Positions 17,497 to 24,444 of a stretch of DNA of 64,000 nucleotides are shown in pieces. Source of the stretch: CAZOOK01 sp964581385 (GTDB lineage Bacteria; Pseudomonadota; Gammaproteobacteria; Nevskiales; Nevskiaceae); assembly GCA_964581385.1 (NCBI GenBank), contig CAZOOK010000026.1, positions 20,061 to 84,060 on the forward strand. The letters are read 5' to 3'. The notes beneath the pieces are model-generated. The model made no database searches and was not told where the DNA came from. It saw only the letters and a list, made by a program, of their open reading frames with translations. Each line of letters opens with the position of its first letter. The stretch's first letter is position 1. The position numbers and the translations under genes are program-made.

Positions 17497-18660
17497 TTGT
17501 CCGTGAATCCGCAAAATCAGGAAGATCTGCACATCGCCCACGAGCTGATCGAGTCGCTGGAGCGTTATCGAGCGATTCTCGACACCGCGGTCGACGGCAT
17601 CATCACGATCAATGAACGCGGCATCATCGAAACCTTCAATCGCGCTGCGGAGAGGATGTTCGGCTACTTGGAGCGAGAAGTCGCCGGTCGCAACATCAGC
17701 ATGCTGATGCCGTCGCCGTTCCGGGATGAGCACGATGGTTACATCCATCGCTACGTTGCCACCGGCGCCGCGAAAATTATCGGCATAGGCCGCGAGGTTG
17801 TCGGCCTGCGCAAGGATGGCACCACATTTCCGATGGATCTCGCGATCGGCGAGGTGTTTCTGCCCGACCGACGCCTGTTCACTGGCATTACCCGTGATAT
17901 CAGTGAGCGTAAATCGGCGCAGGCCGAGAGCCAGTTGCGGCTGAAAGAACTGGCGCATGTTTCGCGGCTGGTGTCGGTCGGCGATCTCGCGACCGGCCTT
18001 GCGCACGAAGTCAATCAGCCACTGACGGCGATCATCATGCATGCACAGGCTTGCCTGCGCATGCTCAAGGGGGGCGATGCCGATGCTCATCTGATCGGCG
18101 AATCCCTGCAACAGATCGCGCGGCAGGGGGAACGCGCGGCCGATATTGTTCGCCGCCTGCGGCGTTTTATGCTCAAGGGTGATGCCGAGTACAAGCCCGG
18201 CGATCTCAATACCACCGTCCGCGAGACACTGGGGTTGGTCGCATACGAGCTGACGCATGCCAAAGTGCAAGTGACGCTTGAACTCGATCAGCACATGCCG
18301 ACTGTTCTGTTCGATCAGATTCAGATCGAACAGGTGCTGGTCAATCTGGTCCGCAACGCGATTGAAGCAATGGAGACGGTTCTCGATGACCAGCGTCGCC
18401 TGTTGATTCGCACCTGGACCGTCGCTTCTGCGCCAATGCAGGTCGGCGTAAGCGTTCGGGATTGCGGCGCGGGTTTTCCCGAAGGCGAGGAGCAGAAACT
18501 GTTCCAGTCCTATTTCACGACCAAACCGCAGGGGCTCGGACAGGGTTTATCGATCTGCCGTTCGATCGTCCAGTCTCATCGTGGTCGCATCTGGGCCGAG
18601 CGGTGCCCAGAGGGCGGTGCGGTGTTCCTGTTCGAAATTCCCGTGGAGTCTGCCGCCTGA
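17497..18660 (+). CDS. fixL: FixL-type haem-PAS oxygen-sensor histidine kinase
   Basis: Soluble two-component kinase of about 387 residues with no membrane segment. PAS domain (about 22-140): RDEHDGYIHRY contains His79, and IIGIGREV contains Arg99 twenty residues later. This matches the spacing of the proximal haem His and distal oxygen-binding Arg of rhizobial FixL. After a short linker, the H-box is VGDLATGLAHEVNQPLTA (His170), followed by N, G1 and G2 boxes (LVNLVRNAIEAM, VRDCGAGF, GLGQGLSI). It is a predicted O2-inhibited kinase. Start TTG 17497 is provisional, with GTG 17503 close by. The stop overlaps the fixJ ATG (TGATG). Confidence 0.9.
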   Translation: MSVNPQNQEDLHIAHELIESLERYRAILDTAVDGIITINERGIIETFNRAAERMFGYLEREVAGRNISMLMPSPFRDEHDGYIHRYVATGAAKIIGIGREVVGLRKDGTTFPMDLAIGEVFLPDRRLFTGITRDISERKSAQAESQLRLKELAHVSRLVSVGDLATGLAHEVNQPLTAIIMHAQACLRMLKGGDADAHLIGESLQQIARQGERAADIVRRLRRFMLKGDAEYKPGDLNTTVRETLGLVAYELTHAKVQVTLELDQHMPTVLFDQIQIEQVLVNLVRNAIEAMETVLDDQRRLLIRTWTVASAPMQVGVSVRDCGAGFPEGEEQKLFQSYFTTKPQGLGQGLSICRSIVQSHRGRIWAERCPEGGAVFLFEIPVESAA

Positions 18661-19268
18661 TGAAGAGCATCCCCGTCGTTTTTGTGGTCGACGACGACGA
18701 TGCCGTGCGCAGCGGCATCGCGCTTCTACTGCGCTCCGCCGGTCTGGCTTCGTGCACCTACTCCAGCGCGATCGCGTTCATCGCAGGCTACGATCCTGCC
18801 ATTGGCGGTTGTCTCCTGCTCGATGTGCGCATGCCCGGCATCAGCGGACTGGAGCTCCAGGAAAAATTGCGCGAACGCGGAATCCATCTGCCGGTCATCA
18901 TGCTGACCGGCCACGCCGACGTACCGATGGCGGTACGCGCGATGAAGCACGGCGCCGTGGATTTTCTGCAAAAGCCTTTCAACGACCAGCTACTGCTCGA
19001 ACGCGTGCAGCAGGCGCTGGAGCTTGATCGTAAGCAGCGCAAAAGTCGGCAAGCTGCGGAGGAATATTGCCAGCGCTATGAGCGACTCTCTGCGCGTGAG
19101 CGCGACGTAATGAATCTAATTGTCGCTGGTAAGGCCAATAAGGTGATCGCCAGCGACCTCGATATCAGCGAACGCACGGTTGAAGTTCACCGCCGGCGCG
19201 TGATGGACAAGATGGGAGTGCGTTCTGTCGCGGAGTTGGTGCAAGCGTCTATCGCATCGCACCAATGA
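18660..19268 (+). CDS. fixJ: FixJ-family response regulator
   Basis: Receiver plus LuxR-type DNA-binding protein of 202 residues, the FixL partner. The receiver has the acidic pocket VVDDDDAV and the phospho-acceptor Asp55 in LLLDVRMPG, with Lys in VDFLQKPF. The output domain is LSARERDVMNLIVAG with the helix-turn-helix KVIASDLDISERTVEVHRRRVMDKM. The ATG overlaps the fixL stop, giving one-to-one coupled expression. Target genes likely include the nearby FNR-type regulator, by analogy with FixJ-fixK cascades. That target is inferred. Confidence 0.93.
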   Translation: MKSIPVVFVVDDDDAVRSGIALLLRSAGLASCTYSSAIAFIAGYDPAIGGCLLLDVRMPGISGLELQEKLRERGIHLPVIMLTGHADVPMAVRAMKHGAVDFLQKPFNDQLLLERVQQALELDRKQRKSRQAAEEYCQRYERLSARERDVMNLIVAGKANKVIASDLDISERTVEVHRRRVMDKMGVRSVAELVQASIASHQ

Positions 19269-19278
19269 TTTAGATCAA
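19265..19278 (+). promoter_or_regulatory. FNR-like box overlapping end of fixJ
   Basis: ATGATTTAGATCAA differs from the FNR/FixK consensus TTGAT-N4-ATCAA at one position. It sits just upstream of the single-domain receiver gene, which would suit feedback from the FNR-type regulator encoded downstream. It overlaps the fixJ stop codon, so chance similarity is possible. Confidence 0.4.
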
Positions 19279-19312
19279 TACCGACGGAAAAGCACTCTTG
19301 TCTACTTGTTCA

Positions 19313-19726
19313 ATGGATGCTCATCGAAAATCGGTTCCACCGGCACCGCTGCTCTGCGTTGTTGAAGATGACGAAGGGGTGCGCGTGGCCATCAAAGCCC
19401 TACTGCGTTCCTATGGCTGGCAGTGCGAAGCATTCGGCAGCGCGCGGGAATTTCTCGCTGCGCCGGCCGCTACGCAGTGTGCGTGCCTGATCACCGATCT
19501 GCACATGCGGGGGATGAGTGGTGCCGACCTCTTGGAAAACCTGCGCACACGAGGTTCGAAGATACCCGCCGTGGCGATCACCGCGATTCCCGAGTCGACG
19601 CAGATCGAACGCGTCCGCCGCTGCGGTATCGCCGCGCTGCTGATCAAGCCGTTCCAGGATGAAGCATTGAAGTCTGCAGTCGAAGCGGCGCTGGCGAGCA
19701 ATAGCGTTCGCCACGGTTCGCTTTGA
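19313..19726 (+). CDS. Single-domain response regulator
   Basis: Stand-alone receiver of about 137 residues with no output domain. It has the acidic pair CVVEDDEG, the phospho-acceptor Asp in CLITDLHMRGMSG (Asp67 counted from the upstream TTG at 19298), and the Lys in ALLIKPFQDE. It lies between fixJ and the FNR-type gene. By analogy with the phosphatase-regulator arrangements of rhizobial FixL systems, it could act as a phosphate sink or modulator of FixL. The start is uncertain: ATG 19313 (MDAHRK) is used, and TTG 19298 would add five residues. Confidence 0.85.
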   Translation: MDAHRKSVPPAPLLCVVEDDEGVRVAIKALLRSYGWQCEAFGSAREFLAAPAATQCACLITDLHMRGMSGADLLENLRTRGSKIPAVAITAIPESTQIERVRRCGIAALLIKPFQDEALKSAVEAALASNSVRHGSL

Positions 19727-19791
19727 ACGCCATTCTTTATTAACAAGGGCGGTATTGGTAGCTGTCAAGCCCTATACGTAGTTTCCACAAT

Positions 19792-19809
19792 CGGTTACGT
19801 GGATAACCG
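19792..19809. promoter_or_regulatory. Perfect 6-6-6 palindrome upstream of the FNR-type gene
   Basis: CGGTTA-cgtgga-TAACCG is a perfect inverted repeat ending 66 bp before the FNR-type ATG. It lies in a 149-bp intergenic region and could be an operator for FixJ or another dimeric regulator. It does not match the FNR consensus. Confidence 0.4.
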
Positions 19810-19875
19810 AATAGGCGCGGCGCGCCATTCTTCCGAAAATATCGCCCTCATAAAGACAACTATACGAGGTGTGCT

Positions 19876-20655
19876 ATGTTCGATGCCGCTCCCACCGCTG
19901 CAGAACTTAGCAATATCTCGATCTTCCGCTGTTCGAACTGCATGCGAGCCGAAAGTTGTTTTGGAGCCGCTTTGGACGGGGCGATCTGCAACCGTCACGG
20001 GGAATCGCTGCCGGTCCTCGACATTTTCGCGCGCGGCAAGCATCTGTACTCTGTGGACGATAAGGTCGAGCAGATTTACATTGTGCGCAGCGGCGCCGTG
20101 AAGACTTACCACCTGACGGCGGACGGCGAAGAGCAGATTGTGGGTTTTCATCTGCCCGGCGACGTGGTTGGGATCGATGCGGTGGCCACCGGTACGTTCC
20201 AGAGCTCGGCGGTCGCAATCGCCGTCACGGAAGTCTGTCGGTTGCCGATATCGGCAATCCACGGCCGGTCCGCTGAATCCCTTTCGTTCCGGCAAGCCGT
20301 GCTTGGGGGCGTCGGCCGCGAAATCCAGCGCCTGCATCGCTTGCTGTATCTGGAGCGTTGCACTGCCGAACAACGCCTTGCGGCATTCCTGCTCGGACAC
20401 GCGCGCAAATTGCCCAAGTCTGGTGGTGTGTCTGGCGCCGCGAAGATGGCGGTGATGCTGCCGATGTCGCGCGCCGATATCGGCAAATTTCTTGACCTTG
20501 CCACGGAAACTGTGTCGCGAATGTTCTCCAAACTACAGAGCGCCGGGATCATCGCGGTGCATGGCGCCGAAGTGGAATTGATCGATCTCGCCACCTTGCA
20601 GACTTACGCGTCGGCGGCGCAACAGACGGTTTCGCGCCGGTCGAAAGTGCATTAA
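19876..20655 (+). CDS. fnr: FNR-type oxygen-responsive transcription regulator
   Basis: Crp/Fnr-family protein of 259 residues. The N-terminal Cys cluster RCSNCMRAESCF (Cys19, Cys22, Cys28; C-x2-C-x5-C) and a later Cys in VTEVCRLP give the four ligands expected for an oxygen-labile [4Fe-4S] cluster. The cyclic-nucleotide-binding-like barrel (GAVKTYHLTADGEEQIVGFHLPGD) is followed by a dimer helix and the helix-turn-helix MSRADIGKFLDLATETVSRMFSKL. Its E-x-x-S-R recognition residues (ETVSR) predict binding to TTGAT-N4-ATCAA, a site found upstream of ccoN in this window. Confidence 0.93.
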   Translation: MFDAAPTAAELSNISIFRCSNCMRAESCFGAALDGAICNRHGESLPVLDIFARGKHLYSVDDKVEQIYIVRSGAVKTYHLTADGEEQIVGFHLPGDVVGIDAVATGTFQSSAVAIAVTEVCRLPISAIHGRSAESLSFRQAVLGGVGREIQRLHRLLYLERCTAEQRLAAFLLGHARKLPKSGGVSGAAKMAVMLPMSRADIGKFLDLATETVSRMFSKLQSAGIIAVHGAEVELIDLATLQTYASAAQQTVSRRSKVH

Positions 20656-20946
20656 TTTTTCCATTTCGTGCAGAGATCGGGTGTGCGCGAGTGCGAATCA
20701 AAGAGGGACGAATTGCAAGGGTTTGGAGCTATCAATCGTCCGGGAGTTGGTCACATAAGGAAGTGACCGTGTTGGACCGCGGATGGGTTCAGTGTTTGTT
20801 GCGCTCATCCGCCACCACACATGGCGGCGTTGCACTACTCCGCGTCGCGCTTTAAGGTTCCGCCACGGCGCCCTTCTGGGCGGCAACGCAATGTCAAAGT
20901 TGTTGTCGTTAGTTTTCAACAGACTTGGCATATGGAGAGCAGAGCC

Positions 20947-21948
20947 ATGACCGCATACAAGACCATCCTTGTAATCGTCAGCCCAGAGCGGCGGCTGACC
21001 CCGGCGTTTTACCGCGGCGTAGAACTCGCGCGCCGCTGCGGCGCCGGCTTGCATCTGTGCTTGTTTGCGTACCACGAACTGATCGATGCCGCCCGCACCA
21101 TGGTCGGTACCGAAGTCGCGCAGCTCGCCGAAAGCGAATACATCAAGCAGCGCATGACTTGGCTTGCCGAGCAGGCGGCGGCGATTGCCGGACCGGAATT
21201 GCGCGTCGAATGCGATGTCGTATGGGCACCAGTCGCATACGAAGCGATTCTCGGCAAGATGCTTGAGATTGGCGCCGATCTCGTCGTCAAAGACGTGCCC
21301 TATGACAAACACACGCCGCCACGCCTGCATCTGTCACCGCTGGATTGGCGCCTGTCGCGGCTTGCCCCTGCCACGCTGATGTTCGTACGTCCCGACGCGG
21401 CGCCGGTGCCGCGCAATATGGTCGCCGCTGTGCAAGTGGCCACCGCATCACAGCGCGGTCCGCAGCTCAACGACCGCATCCTGAGTGCGGCATTCGAGTT
21501 GTCACGCATCGCCGAAACCGCGCTGGACGTCGTTTCCGTGTTCAGTTATATGCCGATCGAAAGCGACGCCGTTGCTTACACGCCGGCGATCTATGATCTT
21601 GTCAATCATGCGCATCGCGAGGCTTTTGAAAAGTTGATGAGCAGCTATCCGTTCCCGCCGGAAAAGCAGCATCGCTATTTCGGCGAACCGGCTGAGGCGA
21701 TCCGGCAGGCCACGAAGGAACTCGCAGCTGACCTGGTCGTCATCGGCTCCAGCTATCACAGTGGCTGGAACCGGCTGTTGTTCGGCAGCACGGCGGACAG
21801 CCTGCTGCGCGACGTCAGCACCGATGTTCTGATTGTTAAGCCGGATGGCTTCCTCGATGAGCTGGCTCGCCATATGGATCTGGTCGAACTGCGAAAGCGC
21901 TATGCGCGCGTGCAAGCGGAAACGCCGAGCGTCGAGCGGGGAGCGTAG
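20947..21948 (+). CDS. Tandem universal stress protein (UspE-like)
   Basis: Two Usp domains of about 150 residues each in one 333-residue protein. The first runs from YKTILVIVSPERR to the HLSPLDWRLSRLAPATLMFV segment. The second starts near RNMVAAVQVATAS and ends with a clear nucleotide-loop pattern, VVIGSSYHSGWNRLLFGSTADSLLR (G-x2-G-x9-G-like). Double-domain Usps are common in oxygen- and starvation-response regulons. The frame opens at 20821, but ATG 20947 gives the conserved N-terminal strand. The 290 bp upstream shows no gene. Confidence 0.9.
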   Translation: MTAYKTILVIVSPERRLTPAFYRGVELARRCGAGLHLCLFAYHELIDAARTMVGTEVAQLAESEYIKQRMTWLAEQAAAIAGPELRVECDVVWAPVAYEAILGKMLEIGADLVVKDVPYDKHTPPRLHLSPLDWRLSRLAPATLMFVRPDAAPVPRNMVAAVQVATASQRGPQLNDRILSAAFELSRIAETALDVVSVFSYMPIESDAVAYTPAIYDLVNHAHREAFEKLMSSYPFPPEKQHRYFGEPAEAIRQATKELAADLVVIGSSYHSGWNRLLFGSTADSLLRDVSTDVLIVKPDGFLDELARHMDLVELRKRYARVQAETPSVERGA

Positions 21949-22151
21949 GGCGATATCAACATCAACATATTGTTTTAATATGAATTTTAGTTACATGCGG
22001 CATGTCTTCAGAAATATTATTGACCGTGGTCTTGACTACTGCGCTGTGCTTGCCGCACTCTCCGCATAGAAATATCTATCGCCGCACTCATAAGCGGCGA
22101 CGCGCGAAAGGCGCGTAAGAGTTGCAACTTTAAGGTTGGGGGAGAATTTCG

Positions 22152-23165
22152 ATGTCCGTGCTTGCGAAGAAGCTTTCGTTTCCTTTTACTGGGAATCAAC
22201 CCGCGTTGCCGCCGACCGGTCATCGCACGATTCCAAGCCAGCAACAGGTCGTCACCTTCTATCGGACGCATGAGCGCGTCAGTTGGAGTCTCTCAGAGTT
22301 TCTGGATATGCCGTGGACGAATATCCAGCTGGACAAGCTGACGCCCAACGATATTCAGGTGCTCGAGACGACTATGCTCGTCGAAAGCAACAATCCTGAC
22401 TACGTCGCCAACCTGCTCCGGTATTTCCAGGCTGACCAGGACGCCTGTGACTTTCTCATGATGTGGGGCCAGGAAGAGTGGAAGCACTATTACGTGCTCC
22501 GCGATTTTCTGACCAAGGTGCGCATCGCCGTGGCGGCGAAGCAGAGCGAAGGATCGACGTCCGAGGAAGAAGGGGCTCGATTGAAAGAGATCGAAATCCT
22601 GACGCAGCGTGCCCTTGACGGCGAAGTCGAGACCGTGCGGCAGACCAGCCTCACCAACTGGGGTATTCCGGCGCACTACATGCCGGTGCAGCTGGTCGCC
22701 AGCACCACGATGCAGGAATTCGTCACCTCGGAGTTTTACAAACACCATGCCCAGCGCACACAGGAACCGACGCTGGCTCGCATCGAGTTACTGCTGTCGA
22801 AAGACGAGAAACGCCACGAGATGTTTTACGAAGAGCGCGTGAAGGCGCTGCTCGCTGCCGATCCTGCACTCGTGGAACCGGTCATTGCCGCGCTCAAGGA
22901 GTTCGGCATGCCGGGCGCATACCTGCTCAACGGTTACGACCAGCAGCGCGCAGCGATGGAAGACGCTGCTTTTCCGGCGCCGGCCGATAAAAAAGCTGCG
23001 TTCGTGCGCGTATTTACGAAAATGTCGCGCGTCATCGGCAAAAGTAGCGCCATGCGCGTATTCACCGAGGGCTACTACCTTTCCGACGGAATAGAAGACC
23101 CATCGCGCAAGAAGATGAGACCTGAGCTGGTTACCAGGATGATCGAGCGGCAACTGGCGGCGTGA
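22152..23165 (+). CDS. Acyl-ACP desaturase (soluble di-iron)
   Basis: Ferritin-like di-iron protein of 337 residues resembling stearoyl-ACP desaturases. The two iron-ligand helices are WGQEEWKHYYVLRDFL (E-E-x2-H) and SKDEKRHEMFYEE (D-E-x-R-H). In between, MLVESNNPDYVANLLRYF and TTMQEFVTSEFYKHH match the expected preceding helices. It would introduce a double bond into acyl-ACP using O2 and a ferredoxin-type donor. It has a strong Shine-Dalgarno (GGGGGAG). Its place beside oxygen regulators suggests oxygen-dependent membrane-lipid adjustment. That regulatory link is inferred. Confidence 0.82.
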   Translation: MSVLAKKLSFPFTGNQPALPPTGHRTIPSQQQVVTFYRTHERVSWSLSEFLDMPWTNIQLDKLTPNDIQVLETTMLVESNNPDYVANLLRYFQADQDACDFLMMWGQEEWKHYYVLRDFLTKVRIAVAAKQSEGSTSEEEGARLKEIEILTQRALDGEVETVRQTSLTNWGIPAHYMPVQLVASTTMQEFVTSEFYKHHAQRTQEPTLARIELLLSKDEKRHEMFYEERVKALLAADPALVEPVIAALKEFGMPGAYLLNGYDQQRAAMEDAAFPAPADKKAAFVRVFTKMSRVIGKSSAMRVFTEGYYLSDGIEDPSRKKMRPELVTRMIERQLAA

Positions 23166-23198
23166 GGTCAGCTGCTGGCAACGCATTTGGTAGCAGGC

Positions 23199-23891
23199 TT
23201 ACGGTCCGGTTTGGCACCACGCGGCGATCCGCGCCGCTGCCGGATCGGCAAGGGCTGCAAGGGTTAATCCGCCCAAACTGATCATTGCCGCGCCGGCAAG
23301 ACGGGTGAGATGCCGCTGCGATGGTCGCCACGCACCAGTGAACCCGGCGAGAGCAAGCAGTGGTGCGGAGCCGGCGGCGAACGCGGACAGGAATAGCGCG
23401 CCGCCAACGGCGTTGCGCGAGAACGCCGCAAGTAACACCATCGAATACAGCAACCCGCATGGCATCAACCCCCAGGCGGCGCCGCGCGCAAAAAGCCGCA
23501 GCGACGGTGGCCAGCGTTCAGAAGATGTCGCAACCTGCGGAATGCAGCAGCCCGGGCGACTTCCGCGGCGCGATGCCGTACGCACAATCTGCTGGATTCC
23601 CAAGATCATCAGTACTGCGGCAGCGAGGCCCTGCGGCCAGCGTCCGGCGTTCGCGTCCGGTAAGAGACCAATCAGGCGCGCGCCGGCACTACCGGCGAGC
23701 GCGCCGAGTGCGCCGTAGCTGCAAATGCGACCCAGATGGACTACGGCAAGCGCGCGCGGCGCGGAAACGCTGCCGCGCAGTTGGCTCTGCAGGGCGCCCA
23801 GCGAACCGCACATCAGCGCGCAATGCACGCTGCTGGCAGCGCCTGCTGCGAACAGCGCAGGCACGGTGAGCGCACCACCCGGAATCCACAT
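23199..23891 (-). CDS. TauE/SafE-like (COG2836) membrane protein of the cbb3 cluster
   Basis: Polytopic inner-membrane protein of 230 residues with about six helices. SSVHCALMCGSLGAL near the N-terminus (H-C-x2-M-C-G) and WGLMPCGLLYSMVLLAAF in the middle each hold a Cys in a membrane helix, as in the heavy-metal/cytochrome-assembly branch of this family. Homologues commonly follow ccoS and are thought to help copper delivery or oxidase maturation. It is the last gene of the cco operon, 12 bp beyond the DksA-like gene. Its 3' end converges with the desaturase gene. Confidence 0.85.
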   Translation of the reverse strand: MWIPGGALTVPALFAAGAASSVHCALMCGSLGALQSQLRGSVSAPRALAVVHLGRICSYGALGALAGSAGARLIGLLPDANAGRWPQGLAAAVLMILGIQQIVRTASRRGSRPGCCIPQVATSSERWPPSLRLFARGAAWGLMPCGLLYSMVLLAAFSRNAVGGALFLSAFAAGSAPLLALAGFTGAWRPSQRHLTRLAGAAMISLGGLTLAALADPAAARIAAWCQTGP

Positions 23892-23903
23892 GTTCCAGCG
23901 CGG

Positions 23904-24245
23904 TCAGCGTGTGGTGGGGTTCATCGCACAGACCGTGCATAGCGTTGCTTCCGGCGCGGCGCGCAGGCGTGCGGCACCGATGTCGGCACCGCAACATTCA
24001 CAGACGCCGAACTTCCCGGCGTCGAGGCGCGCCAGTGCACGCGTGATCTGTGCAAGCTCGGATTCGGTCGCAGATGCGATGCGGTCGATGACTTCGTCAT
24101 TCTGCACTTCAACCGCTTGCTCTTCGAAATCAGCGGCCACTGGGCCGGCGACACGCATGCGGTCGTGGTTCACGCGCTCAAGGCGCTCCGAAAGTGTTCT
24201 GTGTTTGTCGGTCAACGTGTCGCGAAGGGTTTTGGGGGAAATCAT
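23904..24245 (-). CDS. TraR/DksA-family zinc-finger protein
   Basis: A 113-residue protein with a charged helical hairpin (TLRDTLTDKHRTLSERLERVNHD) and a C4 zinc finger, GVCECCGADIGAARLRAAPEATLCTVC. That is the DksA/TraR layout of proteins that enter the RNA-polymerase secondary channel. It is shorter than housekeeping DksA, so a specialised paralogue is likely. The ATG at 24245 has a good AAGGAG. The upstream-open frame to 24395 is not needed. It sits inside the cbb3 oxidase operon between ccoS and the TauE-like gene. Confidence 0.9.
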   Translation of the reverse strand: MISPKTLRDTLTDKHRTLSERLERVNHDRMRVAGPVAADFEEQAVEVQNDEVIDRIASATESELAQITRALARLDAGKFGVCECCGADIGAARLRAAPEATLCTVCAMNPTTR

Positions 24246-24303
24246 GCTTGCTCTCCTTATTTTTGGCTTTCGGATGAGATGGAATTGGGGTTTGCTAACT
24301 GCC

Positions 24304-24444
24304 CTAGGGTTCGTCGTCGGGCAAGCGCCGCTGCTGCTGATCGAGCGCGTCGAACTGACCGCTACGCGCGGCCCATAGAAACACGCCGATCGCAACGGCG
24401 ACGACGAGCACGCCCAGCGGAATCAACAGATAAAGGCTCGCCAT
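24304..24444 (-). CDS. ccoS: cbb3 oxidase maturation protein CcoS
   Basis: Tiny membrane protein (46 residues): SLYLLIPLGVLVVAVAIGVFLW is the membrane segment. It is followed by AARSGQFDALDQQQRRLPDDEP, with the typical G-Q-F-D-D/A-L-x-x-P pattern of CcoS, needed for cofactor insertion in cbb3 oxidase. The start ATG at 24444 shares its base with the ccoI stop and has GGAG seven bases upstream. An ATG one codon earlier is possible. Confidence 0.93.
   Translation of the reverse strand: MASLYLLIPLGVLVVAVAIGVFLWAARSGQFDALDQQQRRLPDDEP

Noticed and set aside
21950..22151. FNR-like site upstream of the desaturase (ATCAACATCAAC region)
   Set aside because: Only one half-site matches; the other half deviates at several positions.
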